Shown: in pieces, positions 51,563-60,906 of the stretch | Position numbering within the stretch: position 1 is the stretch's first letter | Layout: the number at the start of each line of letters is the position of its first letter | Origin: Kitasatospora sp. NBC_00374 | Lineage (GTDB): Bacteria > Actinomycetota > Actinomycetes > Streptomycetales > Streptomycetaceae | NCBI RefSeq assembly: GCF_041434935.1 | Contig: NZ_CP107964.1 | Location: forward strand, 6,493,001-6,557,000 | Length of the DNA stretch: 64,000 bases | Direction of reading: 5' to 3' | Program-made: the position numbers and the translations under genes | Notes under the pieces: generated by a model | Seen by the model: only the letters and a program-made list of their open reading frames with translations | What the model was told of the DNA's origin: nothing | Database searches by the model: none

Positions 51563-51603
51563 CTTGATTGGGTGTCACCGGCAAGTGTCCGGCCGGTGCC
51601 GGT

Positions 51604-52365
51604 TCAGTGCCGGCCCAGCCGCTCGTACTCCGCCTGGACCCGGCGGTCCATCGCCAGGGCGAACTGGGTGTCGGCCACCGCCCGGGCCAGCGGCCTGATC
51701 CGCAGGATCCGGTCGCGCAGCCGGCCCGCCTCGGCGGGCGTCAGCCGGTCCACCTCGTCGAGCGGGGGGAGCAGCTGGTCGGCGATCAGCGAGATGAAGG
51801 ACTCCGCGATGGCGTCGGCGTGCTCCTGGGCCGTGCGGCTGGCGGCCAGTACGGCGCCGAGCGGTACGCCCTCGTCGACCAGGGCGATGGTGGCGTCCAT
51901 GAGCCGCCGGCTGATGTGGGTGATGCCGTCGTCCTCGACGGTGATGTAGCCCTGGGCGATCGACTCGGCGGTGTTCTCCTCGGTCAGCTGGTCGCCGAAG
52001 GCGGCCTGCAGCTCCGCCCAGTCGAGGTGCACCGGGGTCTCGTCCGACCAGGGGGCGACGATCGCGTCCTGCAGGCCGATCAGCTCCGCGACGTCGCGTC
52101 CGCGCTCGCCGGCGCCGATCAGCTCGGCGATGCCGCCGAGGGCGTGGCCGCGCTCCAGCAGTTCGGCGACCACCCGCAGCCGGGCCAGGTGCTCCTCGCC
52201 GTACCAGGCGATCCGGCCCTCCTTGCGGGGTGGCTGGAGCAGCTTGCGCTCGCGGTAGAAGCGCAGCGTGCGCACGGTGATCCCGGCGGCCTCGGCCAGT
52301 TCCTCGACCCGGTACCGGCGCGCGGCCGTGCCGTCCCCCTGCTTGATCTCCTCGGTCTCAGCCAC
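51604..52365 (-). CDS. MerR-family transcriptional regulator
   Basis: A 253-aa regulator. The MerR winged helix is at residues ~17-85 (YRVEELAEAAGITVRTLRFYRERKLLQPPRKEGRIAWYGEEHLARL), followed by a long all-helical effector domain unlike short metal sensors. It is divergent from the monooxygenase operon, with a perfect 7-bp inverted repeat between them, and probably controls it in response to a lipophilic or aromatic inducer. GTG start. Confidence 0.9.
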   Translation of the reverse strand: MAETEEIKQGDGTAARRYRVEELAEAAGITVRTLRFYRERKLLQPPRKEGRIAWYGEEHLARLRVVAELLERGHALGGIAELIGAGERGRDVAELIGLQDAIVAPWSDETPVHLDWAELQAAFGDQLTEENTAESIAQGYITVEDDGITHISRRLMDATIALVDEGVPLGAVLAASRTAQEHADAIAESFISLIADQLLPPLDEVDRLTPAEAGRLRDRILRIRPLARAVADTQFALAMDRRVQAEYERLGRH

Positions 52366-52450
52366 GCGGCCAGCATAGGGCGGGGCGGCGGCGAACCGAT
52401 GTGGTCCGGCTTCTTCCGGGAACTGCCGGCAGGGGCTACCCTGCCAATCG

Positions 52451-52468
52451 TGCCAGTGATTACTGGCA
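52451..52468. promoter_or_regulatory. Candidate MerR operator
   Basis: TGCCAGT-gatt-ACTGGCA is a perfect inverted repeat in the 193-base gap between the divergent MerR and monooxygenase genes, about 90 bases before the latter. An AT-rich GTTTTAATG follows it and could be part of the promoter. Confidence 0.6.
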
Positions 52469-52558
52469 AGGTTTTAATGGGTCGTGCACACCTCCCGTGC
52501 ACACCTGTCGTGCACACCCGTCTTGCACCCCCACACCTCGCCGCAGGAGGTCCGCCGC

Positions 52559-54097
52559 ATGGTTCCCCGCAGCAAGCAGCCCGCCGCCCCGCCCCCCGCC
52601 GGGACCCCGCACGTCAGGGTCGCCGTGATCGGCTCGGGCTTCGGCGGCCTCGGGGCCGGGGTCCGGCTGCGCCGGGCCGGTGTCACCGACTTCGTCATCC
52701 TCGAACGCGCCTCCTCGGTCGGCGGCACCTGGCGCGACAACAGCTACCCCGGCTGCGCCTGTGACGTCCCCTCGCACCTCTACTCCTTCTCCTTCGCGCC
52801 CAACCCCGAGTGGCCGCGCAGCTTCTCCGGCCAGCCGGACATCCGCGCCTACCTGGAGAAGGTCGCCGACACCTTCGGCCTGCGCCCGCACCTGCGCTTC
52901 GACACCGAGGTGCTGGAACTGCGCTGGGAGGAGGACGCGACCCGCTGGCGGATCCGCACCGGCAGGGGCGAGTGGACCGCCGACGCCGTGGTCTCCGCGG
53001 CCGGACCGCTCGCCGACCCGCAGATCCCCGACCTGCCGGGTCTCGCGGACTTCCCCGGCAAGGTCTTCCACTCCTCGCGCTGGGACCACGACTACGACCT
53101 GACCGGCAAACGCGTCGCGATGGTCGGCACCGGCGCCTCGGCGGCCCAGATCATCCCGGCGATCCAGCCCAGGGTCGGCAGGCTCACCGTCTTCCAGCGC
53201 ACCCCCGGCTGGGTCCTGCCGCGTGCCGACCGGGAGATCTCGGCCGTCGAGAAGTGGCTGCACACCCGTGTCCCGCCGACCGGCACGCTGCGCCGCGCCA
53301 CCCTGTTCGCGCTGCGCGAGCTCCAGGTGGACGCCTTCGTCCGCCGCCCCGGCGCCCTGCGGCTGGTCCAGCAGCTGGCCGAGCGGCACATCGCCCGCAG
53401 CATCCCCGACCCGGCGCTGCGCGCCAAGCTCACCCCGGACTACCGGATCGGCTGCAAGCGGATCCTGCTCAGCAACACCTACTACCCGGCGCTCGCCGCC
53501 CCCAACGCCGAGGTGGTCGCCGCCGGCCTGCGGGAGGTGCGCGGCTCGACCCTGGTCGCTGCGGACGGCAGCGAGCACGAGGTGGACGCGGTGGTCTTCG
53601 GCACCGGCTTCCACGTCACCGACATGCCGATCGCCCAGCGGGTCTTCGGTATCGGAGGCCGCGCGCTGGCCGAGGAGTGGAAGGACGGCATGGAGGCGCT
53701 GCGCGGCTCCACCGTGCACGGGTTCCCCAACCTGTTCTTCGTGATCGGCCCCAACACCGGTCTGGGCAACAACTCGATGATCCTGATGATCGAGTCCCAG
53801 CTGAACTACCTGATCGACGCGCTGGCCGCGCTGGACGCCGTCGGCGCCGCCGCCCTGCAGCCCACCGTCCGGGCGCAGCGGCACTGGAACCTCGAACTCC
53901 AGCACCGGATGGGCCGGACGGTCTGGAGCACCGGCGGCTGCAAGAGCTGGTACCTGGACGCCTCGGGCCGCAACACCGTGCTCTGGCCCGGTTCCACCAG
54001 TTCCTTCCGCCGCGCCACCCGGCGGGTCGACCTCGCCGAGTACGAGCTGATCAAGCGGGCCGTCGCGGCCCCGGCCGCCGAGGAGGTCCCCGCGTGA
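52559..54097 (+). CDS. Baeyer-Villiger-type flavin monooxygenase
   Basis: A 512-aa FAD/NADPH monooxygenase that inserts oxygen next to ketones or oxidises related substrates. FAD motif GSGFGG at 25-30, BVMO fingerprint FPGKVFHSSRWD at 165-176, and NADPH motif GTGASA at 190-195. AGGAGG precedes the ATG. First gene of a three-gene coupled operon with a hydrolase and an SDR, the same order as mymA-lipR-sadH in mycobacteria, where it is needed for envelope lipid maintenance. Confidence 0.92.
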   Translation: MVPRSKQPAAPPPAGTPHVRVAVIGSGFGGLGAGVRLRRAGVTDFVILERASSVGGTWRDNSYPGCACDVPSHLYSFSFAPNPEWPRSFSGQPDIRAYLEKVADTFGLRPHLRFDTEVLELRWEEDATRWRIRTGRGEWTADAVVSAAGPLADPQIPDLPGLADFPGKVFHSSRWDHDYDLTGKRVAMVGTGASAAQIIPAIQPRVGRLTVFQRTPGWVLPRADREISAVEKWLHTRVPPTGTLRRATLFALRELQVDAFVRRPGALRLVQQLAERHIARSIPDPALRAKLTPDYRIGCKRILLSNTYYPALAAPNAEVVAAGLREVRGSTLVAADGSEHEVDAVVFGTGFHVTDMPIAQRVFGIGGRALAEEWKDGMEALRGSTVHGFPNLFFVIGPNTGLGNNSMILMIESQLNYLIDALAALDAVGAAALQPTVRAQRHWNLELQHRMGRTVWSTGGCKSWYLDASGRNTVLWPGSTSSFRRATRRVDLAEYELIKRAVAAPAAEEVPA

Positions 54098-55029
54098 GCG
54101 GTATGGCGAAGACCCTCGACCCGCACGTGCTGCCCGCGCCCGTGGAGACCCGCCGGGTCCGTTCGGCCGACGGCACCCGGCTGCACGTCGAGGTGTTCGG
54201 TCCGGACGGCGCGCCGACCGTGGTACTGGCCCACGGCTGGACCTGCGCCGTGCCGTTCTGGGCGCCGGTGATCCACCGGCTGGCCGCCGACCACCGGGTG
54301 GTCGCCTACGACCAGCGCGGCCACGGTGGCAGCGACCGGCCCGCGAGCCCGGCCGGCTTCTCGACCGCCAAGCTGGCCGACGACCTGGAGGCCGTGCTCA
54401 CCGCGCTGCTCCCGGCCGGCGAGCGGGCCGTGCTGGCCGGCCACAGCATGGGCGGTATGACCGTGATGGCCGCCGCCGACCGCCCGCAGGTGACCGCCCG
54501 CACCAGCGGCGCGGTGCTGATCAGCACCGGTCCGAGCGATCTGCTGGCCGAGCTCAGGGTGGTGCCCGACGCGGTCCGCTCGGTGCGGCTGCGCCGCTTC
54601 CTGCACCGGCTGATCCTGGAGTCCCGGCTGCCGCTCGGGCCGGTCAACGCGGTCAGCCGGGCGCTGCTCAAGTACGCCACGATGGGGCCCGCCACGCCCG
54701 CCGACCAGGTCGAGGCCTGCGCCCGGGTGGTGCACACCTGCCCGACCGGCACCCGGTACGGCTGGTCGCAGGTGCTGCGGACGGTCGAGCTGAACGCCGC
54801 CCTGGCCGCCCTGGCGGTGCCGACCGCGGTGGTCGTCGGTACCCACGACCGGCTCACCCCGCCGGTGCACGCCCGCCGTATTCTCGCCGCGCTGCCCTCG
54901 CCGCAGGGCCTGCTGGAGCTGCCCGGTGTCGGGCACATGGCTCCGGTCGAGCGCCCGGCCGAGGTGGCCGGTGAGATCCGGCGCATCGTCAACCTCGTTT
55001 CCGCAGACCAGAGGAGTGATGTCGGATGA
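54094..55029 (+). CDS. Alpha/beta hydrolase
   Basis: A 311-aa hydrolase. Oxyanion segment AHGWTCAVPFW, nucleophile elbow GHSMGG with Ser118, acidic residue in GTHDRLTPP and catalytic His in GVGHMAPVERP. In mymA-like operons the hydrolase (LipR) would open the ester or lactone made by the monooxygenase. The GTG start overlaps the upstream stop; ATG 54103 is an alternative. Its end overlaps the SDR start. Confidence 0.9.
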   Translation: MSGMAKTLDPHVLPAPVETRRVRSADGTRLHVEVFGPDGAPTVVLAHGWTCAVPFWAPVIHRLAADHRVVAYDQRGHGGSDRPASPAGFSTAKLADDLEAVLTALLPAGERAVLAGHSMGGMTVMAAADRPQVTARTSGAVLISTGPSDLLAELRVVPDAVRSVRLRRFLHRLILESRLPLGPVNAVSRALLKYATMGPATPADQVEACARVVHTCPTGTRYGWSQVLRTVELNAALAALAVPTAVVVGTHDRLTPPVHARRILAALPSPQGLLELPGVGHMAPVERPAEVAGEIRRIVNLVSADQRSDVG

Positions 55030-55907
55030 GCCCGTCGATCGCAGGTCAGGTGGTCGTGGTGACCGGCGCGGCCCGTGGTGTCGGGGCGCTGACGGCCCGC
55101 AGGCTGGCGCAGCGCGGGGCCAGGGTCGCGCTGGTCGGCCTGGAGCCGGCGGAGCTGAAGGCGGTCGCCGCACAGTGCGGACCCGAGGCCTCGTCCTGGG
55201 AGGCGGACGTCACGGACCTGGAGGCGCTGAGCGCCACCGCGCGGGCCGTGAAGGACCGTTACGGGCGGATCGACACCGTGGTGGCCAACGCGGGCATCGC
55301 GATCGGCGGGCCGCTGCTGGACAGCGACCACCGGGCGTTCAGCCGGGTCATCGAGGTCAACCTGCTCGGCAGCGTGGTCACCGCCCGGGCCTTCCTGCCC
55401 GCGCTGGTCGAGAGCCGCGGCTACCTGCTGCAGATCGCCTCGCTGGCCGCGATCACCCCCGCGCCGCTGATGGCGGCGTACTGCGCGAGCAAGGCGGGGG
55501 TCGAGGCGTTCGCCCACTCGCTGCGCGCGGAGGTCGCCTATCAGGGAGTCAAGGTGGGTGTCGGCTACCTGAGTTGGACCGACACCGACATGGTCCGCGG
55601 GGCGGACCAGGACACCGTGCTGCGGCAGATGCGGGCCCGGCTGCCGTGGCCGGCCAACAAGACCTACCCGCTCGGCCCGGCCGTGGACCGGCTGGTGGCC
55701 GGGATCGAGCGGCGCTCCGCGCACGTCTACGCCCAGGCGTGGCTGCGCGGGATGCAGCCGGTGCGGTGGCTGCTGCCGAGCCTGATCGCGGCCGTGGGCG
55801 CACGTGATGTCGCGAAGCTCGCACCGGAGTTGAAGGCCACCGCGGGGGACCGGCTGCGTCCGGTCGGGGCCGGCGGCGAGGCGGATTCGGCCGTGCGCCA
55901 GGGCTGA
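55026..55907 (+). CDS. Short-chain dehydrogenase/reductase
   Basis: A 293-aa classical SDR. NAD(P)-binding TGAARGVG near residue 14, NAG motif VVANAGIAIGG, and catalytic Tyr152/Lys156 (YCASK). A ~40-residue C-terminal extension (MQPVRWLLPSLIAAVGARDVAKL) is typical of SadH-like SDRs acting on long-chain or lipid substrates. Last gene of the monooxygenase operon; a strong hairpin follows. Confidence 0.9.
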   Translation: MSPSIAGQVVVVTGAARGVGALTARRLAQRGARVALVGLEPAELKAVAAQCGPEASSWEADVTDLEALSATARAVKDRYGRIDTVVANAGIAIGGPLLDSDHRAFSRVIEVNLLGSVVTARAFLPALVESRGYLLQIASLAAITPAPLMAAYCASKAGVEAFAHSLRAEVAYQGVKVGVGYLSWTDTDMVRGADQDTVLRQMRARLPWPANKTYPLGPAVDRLVAGIERRSAHVYAQAWLRGMQPVRWLLPSLIAAVGARDVAKLAPELKATAGDRLRPVGAGGEADSAVRQG

Positions 55908-56229
55908 CGCGCCACCGCCCGACCGGGGCGCCGGGGTCACCCCCGGTGCCCCGTGTGCTGGGCCGCCGCCCGCCCGGGTGCGACCGGGGGTGTGCGGCCC
56001 CGGAGCGGCAGGGGGCGGTTTTCAGCCATGTAGGCGGTGTTCCGGTGAGGTGTCCCGGATGTAAAGCCTCCATCTGGAGAGCCCCAAACTCCGTTAAACA
56101 TGCGGTACTTGGGTCATTTGTCCGGACAATTTCGCGGCCGGAACGGACCTGACGCGTACACGGCGGCAGTGCTTAACCTCTGCTCGGCGGCCCCAATCCG
56201 CCACCCCCCACACCCCCACGGGAGAGCAG
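55908..56229. other. Intergenic region before the metalloprotease
   Basis: The 322 bases hold a hairpin terminator (55925-55952) and the metalloprotease promoter. The AT-richer part 56060-56180 contains a perfect 12-bp palindrome TTGTCCGGACAA (56118-56129) and CTCCA-tc-TGGAG (56068-56079); either may bind a regulator. No gene is seen. Confidence 0.6.
55925..55952 (+). terminator. Terminator of the monooxygenase operon
   Basis: GGGGCGCCGGGG (55925-55936) and CCCCGGTGCCCC (55941-55952) form a 12-bp stem with one G-T wobble and a TCAC loop, 17 bases after the SDR stop. Confidence 0.75.
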
Positions 56230-57237
56230 ATGTCTCGTCCTGCCCGTTCCGCTGCCCGCATCGCGAACCGGATCCTCAGCGTCACCGCGCTGGCCGGCGC
56301 GCTCAGCGTCACCCAGTTCGCGGCCCCCACCGCGTTCTCGACGCTCGCCGCCGCCCCGGCGGCCGCCCAGACCCAGTGCGTGGACGGCCAGGCCGCCCCG
56401 GCCGCCGACGCCGCCGCGCGCCAGGCCGAGGGCTCCACCGCGCACGACCCCAACTCGCTGACGGCCGCACAGGTCAAGGCGATGGACGCGGACCTCAAGT
56501 CCACCGTCGAGCAGCTGCGCCGCTCGTCCGACTCCCGCAGCCTGGTGGACGGCGGTCTCGCCGCGACCACCATCCCGGTCTACTTCCACGTGATCCACAG
56601 CGGCACCACCGGCAAGCTGAGCGCGAGTGCGATCAGCAGTCAGATCGCCGTCCTCAACGCGGCGTACGGGGGTCAGGGGTCGGGCAACACCGCGACCCCG
56701 TTCAAGTTCCAGCTGGTCGCCACCGACTACACCGACAAGGCGGCCTGGTACAACGGCATCACCGACGGCACCAGCGCCGAGCGGTCGATGAAGACCGCGC
56801 TGCACAAGGGCGGTGCCAACGCCCTCAACCTGTACACCGCCAACCTCGGTGACAGCCTGCTCGGCTGGGCGACCTTCCCGAGCTCCTACCGGTCGCAGCC
56901 GACCATGGACGGCGTGGTCATCCTGGACGCCTCGCTGCCCGGCGGCTCGGCGGCCAACTACAACCAGGGCGACACCGCCACCCACGAGGTCGGGCACTGG
57001 CTCGGGCTCTACCACACCTTCCAGGGCGGCTGCAGCGGCAGCGGCGACTCCGTCAGCGACACCCCGGCGGAGGCCAGTGCGGCCTTCGAGTGCCCGACCG
57101 GCCGGAACACCTGCTCCTCGACGGGCGTCGACCCGATCCACAACTTCATGGACTACACCTACGACTCCTGCATGACCCAGTTCACCCCGGGCCAGGTCAC
57201 CCGGATGACCAACTCCTGGGCCTCCTACCGCGCCTGA
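56230..57237 (+). CDS. Secreted zinc metalloprotease, M43 (cytophagalysin/pappalysin-like)
   Basis: A 335-aa extracellular protease. A Sec signal peptide spans about 1-46 with cleavage likely after AAPAAA; a pro-region follows. The extended zinc motif HEVGHWLGLYH gives ligands His252, His256, His262 and general base Glu253; the Met-turn is Met307 in HNFMDY. Four Cys after the zinc motif (GGCSGSG, FECPTG, NTCSS, DSCMTQF) can form the two disulphides of this family. It is monocistronic, with a regulatory-looking palindrome upstream. Confidence 0.93.
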   Translation: MSRPARSAARIANRILSVTALAGALSVTQFAAPTAFSTLAAAPAAAQTQCVDGQAAPAADAAARQAEGSTAHDPNSLTAAQVKAMDADLKSTVEQLRRSSDSRSLVDGGLAATTIPVYFHVIHSGTTGKLSASAISSQIAVLNAAYGGQGSGNTATPFKFQLVATDYTDKAAWYNGITDGTSAERSMKTALHKGGANALNLYTANLGDSLLGWATFPSSYRSQPTMDGVVILDASLPGGSAANYNQGDTATHEVGHWLGLYHTFQGGCSGSGDSVSDTPAEASAAFECPTGRNTCSSTGVDPIHNFMDYTYDSCMTQFTPGQVTRMTNSWASYRA

Positions 57238-57346
57238 TCCGCGCGGGCCACCGACCGTCCGTACCGGGCCGCCTGGCGGGGCCCGGTACGGACGCGTGCC
57301 GGCGGCGCCGGTGCGCACCCGGCCTACCAGCCAGTACGGTCTGTCC

Positions 57347-58120
57347 ATGACCACAGCTCTCATCACCGGCGCCACCGCCGGCATCGGCGCCGCCTTCGCC
57401 CGCCGCCTGGCCAAGGACGGCCGGGACCTCGTCCTGGTCGCCCGGGACGCCGGGCGGCTGGCGGCGACGGCCGAGGAACTCGCCAAGAAGTACGGCGTCC
57501 AGGTCGAGACACTCCGGGCCGACCTGGCCACCGACGAGGGGATCGGCGCGGTCGAGGACCGGCTGCGCGACGGCGAGCGGCCCGTCGACATCCTGATCAA
57601 CAACGCCGGCTTCGGGAACCGCGGCGCCTACCTCACCGTCCCGCTCCAGCAGGAGCTGGACATGCTCAAGGTGCACGTCGAGGCGATCCTGCGGACGACC
57701 GGTGCCGCACTGCCCGGCATGCGGGAGCGCGGGCGCGGCGGCATCGTCAACGTCGCCTCGGTGGCCGCCTTCCTGCCGCGCGGCACGTACGGGGCGAGCA
57801 AGGCCTGGGTGGTGAGCTTCACCCAGGGCGTCGCGCGCGACCTGGGCGGCAGTGGCGTGCGGCTGCAGGCCCTGTGCCCCGGCTTCACCCGGACCGAGTT
57901 CCACCAGCGCGCCGGGATGGGCACCTCCAACGTCCCGGCCTGGGGCTGGCTCTCCGCCGACCGCGTGGTGGACGAGTCGCTGCGCGACCTCGCCCGCGGC
58001 CGCTCGGTCTCCGTCCCCGGCAAGCGCTACAAGGCGATCGTGGCGCTGGCCCGGCTGCTGCCCAGCGGCAAGCTCGGCGGGGTCTCCTCCAAGGCGGCCC
58101 GCACCTACCGTACGGACTGA
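57347..58120 (+). CDS. Short-chain dehydrogenase/reductase
   Basis: A 257-aa classical SDR. Cofactor loop TGATAGIG near residue 7, NNAGFGNRG, and catalytic Tyr148/Lys152 (YGASK). The C-terminus (ALARLLPSGKLGGVSSKAARTYRTD) resembles DltE/YqjQ-type SDRs. Substrate unknown. It is 164 bases before the ABC exporter and separated from it by that gene's palindromic operator. Confidence 0.88.
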   Translation: MTTALITGATAGIGAAFARRLAKDGRDLVLVARDAGRLAATAEELAKKYGVQVETLRADLATDEGIGAVEDRLRDGERPVDILINNAGFGNRGAYLTVPLQQELDMLKVHVEAILRTTGAALPGMRERGRGGIVNVASVAAFLPRGTYGASKAWVVSFTQGVARDLGGSGVRLQALCPGFTRTEFHQRAGMGTSNVPAWGWLSADRVVDESLRDLARGRSVSVPGKRYKAIVALARLLPSGKLGGVSSKAARTYRTD

Positions 58121-58204
58121 CCGCCGCGGTCGTACCTCGCCGCAGCGGCCGCAGCGGCCGCACGTCGGCGCGGGCCCGGGCGCGCGGAGCCAGGAATACT
58201 GTGA

Positions 58205-58235
58205 GGCTCATTATTAGTTTGCCTAATCATGAGCC
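58205..58235. promoter_or_regulatory. 31-bp palindrome, MarR-type operator candidate
   Basis: GGCTCATTATTAG (58205-58217) and CTAATCATGAGCC (58223-58235) pair at 12 of 13 positions around TTTGC. The core ATTAG-N5-CTAAT is typical of MarR-family operators. It is AT-rich in GC-rich DNA and ends 49 bases before the ABC exporter start. No MarR gene is in view. Confidence 0.65.
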
Positions 58236-58284
58236 AGGCTCGGTATGCTGGTTCCCCGCCCACCCGCGCCGATGGAGGCTGCCC

Positions 58285-60090
58285 TTGCGACCCGACCGGA
58301 ACGACTGGACCCCACCCGAACGCCCCAAGGGCGAACCGCCGCCGCCCGCCGAGCTGCGCCGCATCGCCACGCTGTTCCGCCCGTACGCCGGCCGCCTCGC
58401 CGTCGTCGGCCTGCTGGTCGCGGCCTCCGCGGTGGTCTCGGTGACCACGCCGTTCCTGCTGCGTGCCGTCCTGGACACCGCGATCCCGCAGGGCCGCACC
58501 GGCCTGCTCAGCCTGCTGGTGCTCGGCATGATCGCCGCCGCCGTGGTGAACAGCGTCTTCAACGTGCTGCAGACGCTGATCTCCACCACGGTCGGCCAGC
58601 GCGTCATGCACGACCTGCGCACCGCCGTCTACAGCCACCTCCAGCGGATGTCGCTGGCGTTCTTCACCCGCACCCGCACCGGCGAGGTGCAGTCCCGGAT
58701 CGCCAACGACATCGGCGGCATGCAGTCCACCGTCACCTCCACCGCCACCTCGCTGGTGTCCAACCTGACCAGTGTGGTCGCCAGCGTGGTTGCCATGGTC
58801 GCCCTCGACTGGCGGCTGACGGTGGTCTCGCTGCTGCTGCTGCCGCTGTTCGTCTGGATCAGCCGGCGGGTGGGCAACGAGCGCAAGAAGATCACCACCG
58901 AGCGGCAGAAGCAGCTGGCGGCGATGAGCTCGGCCGTACAGGAGTCGCTCTCGGTCAGCGGGATCCTGCTGGGCCGCACCATGGGCCGCTCCGGCTCGCT
59001 GTCCCGGGAGTTCACCCGGCAGTCCGACGAGCTCGCCGACCTGGAGGTGCGCTCCAGCATGGCCGGGCGCTGGCGGATGTCCACCATCGGCGTGGTGATG
59101 GCGGCGATGCCGGCGCTCATCTACTGGGCCGCCGGACTGACCGCCGCCGGGGGCGCCCCGATCGTCTCGATCGGCACCCTGGTCGCGTTCGTCTCGCTCC
59201 AGCAGGGCCTGTTCCGTCCGACCGTCAGCCTGCTCTCCACCGGCGTCCAGGTGCAGACCTCGCTGGCCCTGTTCCAGCGCATCTTCGAGTACCTCGACCT
59301 GCCGGTCGAGATCGCCGAGCCCGCCCACCCGGTCCGCCCGGCCGCGGTCCGCGGCGACGTGGCCTTCGACGGCGTGGAGTTCCGCTACCACCCGGACCAG
59401 GAGCGGCCCACCCTGTCCGGCATCGACCTGAAGATCCCGGCCGGCGGGTCGCTCGCCGTGGTCGGCGAGACCGGGTCCGGCAAGACCACCCTCAGCTACC
59501 TGGTGCCCAGGCTCTACGACGTCACCGGGGGCCGGGTCACCATCGACGGCACGGACGTACGGGAGCTGTCCTTCGAGAGCCTGGCCGACGCCGTCGGCGT
59601 GGTGTCCCAGGAGACCTACCTCTTCCACGCCTCGGTCGCCGACAACCTGCGGTTCGCCAAGCCCGCCGCCACCGACGGGGAACTGGTCGCCGCCGCCCGC
59701 GCCGCCCAGGTCCACGACATGATCACGGCGCTGCCGGACGGCTACGACACTCTGGTCGGCGAGCGCGGCTACCGCTTCTCCGGCGGCGAGAAGCAGCGCC
59801 TCGCGATCGCCCGCACCATCCTGCGCAACCCGCCGGTGCTGATCCTGGACGAGGCGACCAGCGCCCTGGACAACCGGACCGAGCTCGCCGTCCAGCAGGC
59901 CATCGACGCGCTGGCCGCCGGGCGTACCACGATCACCATCGCGCACCGGCTGTCCACCGTCCGCGGGGCCGACCAGATCGCGGTGCTCGACCACGGCCGG
60001 ATCGCCGAGCTCGGCACCCACGAGGAGCTGCTCGCCCTCGGCGGGCGCTACGCCGCGCTGCTCAGGCGCGAGCACCCGGTGTCAGTCTGA
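58285..60090 (+). CDS. ABC exporter, fused membrane and ATPase domains
   Basis: A 601-aa homodimer-type half transporter (lipid/drug exporter, MsbA/LmrA class). Six helices in residues ~40-320; Walker A GETGSGKT at ~394-401; signature FSGGE at 498-502 (first residue Phe instead of Leu); Walker B VLILDEATSALD; H-loop IAHRLSTV. The start is a TTG at 58285 with GGAGG six bases upstream, a rare but well-supported start. A MarR-like palindrome precedes it, suggesting an inducible efflux pump. Confidence 0.9.
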   Translation: MRPDRNDWTPPERPKGEPPPPAELRRIATLFRPYAGRLAVVGLLVAASAVVSVTTPFLLRAVLDTAIPQGRTGLLSLLVLGMIAAAVVNSVFNVLQTLISTTVGQRVMHDLRTAVYSHLQRMSLAFFTRTRTGEVQSRIANDIGGMQSTVTSTATSLVSNLTSVVASVVAMVALDWRLTVVSLLLLPLFVWISRRVGNERKKITTERQKQLAAMSSAVQESLSVSGILLGRTMGRSGSLSREFTRQSDELADLEVRSSMAGRWRMSTIGVVMAAMPALIYWAAGLTAAGGAPIVSIGTLVAFVSLQQGLFRPTVSLLSTGVQVQTSLALFQRIFEYLDLPVEIAEPAHPVRPAAVRGDVAFDGVEFRYHPDQERPTLSGIDLKIPAGGSLAVVGETGSGKTTLSYLVPRLYDVTGGRVTIDGTDVRELSFESLADAVGVVSQETYLFHASVADNLRFAKPAATDGELVAAARAAQVHDMITALPDGYDTLVGERGYRFSGGEKQRLAIARTILRNPPVLILDEATSALDNRTELAVQQAIDALAAGRTTITIAHRLSTVRGADQIAVLDHGRIAELGTHEELLALGGRYAALLRREHPVSV

Positions 60091-60234
60091 GGCCGGGCCG
60101 GCCCCGGCCCGGCGGGCCGACGTCCGGGTGGACGTGCCGGCGCAGGCCTCGCACCACTCGGTGCCCGCCACCGGCGCGGGGGAGATCGGCCGGCGGATGC
60201 GGGAGTTCCCGGCGGGCGAGGGCCCGACGGCGGC

Positions 60235-60906
60235 TCAGGCCGCCTTGGGGAGCTCGTTGTAGCTCTCGGCGGCCTCCTGGCCGGAGAGCTCCTGGATCGC
60301 GGCCATCACCTCGTCCGTCACCTGACGGCGGGCCTTGGCCGAGCGGGCCTGCCCGTGCAGCTCGGAGAAGTCCAGCGGCTTGCCGAAGCGGACCGTCACC
60401 TGGCGGACCCGGGGGATCCTGCGGCCGACCGGCAGGATGTCCTGCGGGCCCTCCAGCGCCACCGGCACGACCGGGACGCCCGCGGTCAGCGCCAGCCAGG
60501 CGACCCCGGTCTTCCCCCGGTAGAGCCGGCCGTCCAGCGAGCGGGTGCCCTCCGGGTAGATGCCGAAGGCCTTGCCGTCCTGGAGGATCTCCAGCGCCTG
60601 CTCCAGCGAGGCCGCCGCCGAGCGGTAGGTGCCGCGCTCGACCGGCACCGCGTTGATGACGCTGGTGAAGAAGGAGCGCACGATCGCGCCCTTGAGACCG
60701 GTGCCGGTGAAGTACTCGGCCTTGGCCAGGAAGAACACCTGGCGCGGCGCGGTCAGCGGGATGACCACGCTGTCGATGAACGACAGGTGGTTGCTGGCCA
60801 GGATCACCCCACCCTTGCGCGGCACGTTCTCCAGCCCCTCGATGACGGGCCGGTAGACCGACTTCGCCAGCGGCTTGAGCACGAGCTTGGTGATGAGGTT
60901 GATCAT
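60235..60906 (-). CDS. PlsC-type 1-acyl-glycerol-3-phosphate acyltransferase
   Basis: A 223-aa membrane-associated acyltransferase. Catalytic His40 and Asp45 are in NHLSFID (HX4D); the phosphate-binding motif EGTRS starts at residue 119; VPVVPVALEG is motif IV. It acylates lysophosphatidate or a related lysolipid at the inner membrane. ATG at 60906. It converges on the ABC exporter gene. Confidence 0.9.
   Translation of the reverse strand: MINLITKLVLKPLAKSVYRPVIEGLENVPRKGGVILASNHLSFIDSVVIPLTAPRQVFFLAKAEYFTGTGLKGAIVRSFFTSVINAVPVERGTYRSAAASLEQALEILQDGKAFGIYPEGTRSLDGRLYRGKTGVAWLALTAGVPVVPVALEGPQDILPVGRRIPRVRQVTVRFGKPLDFSELHGQARSAKARRQVTDEVMAAIQELSGQEAAESYNELPKAA

Larger units (their letters stand above)
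51208..51603. other. Control region of the MFS gene
   Basis: This 396-base gap holds, from right to left, an iron box (51544-51562), a strong hairpin (51410-51455) and about 200 bases of GC-rich leader up to the MFS start. No convincing gene is seen in it. Confidence 0.6.
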
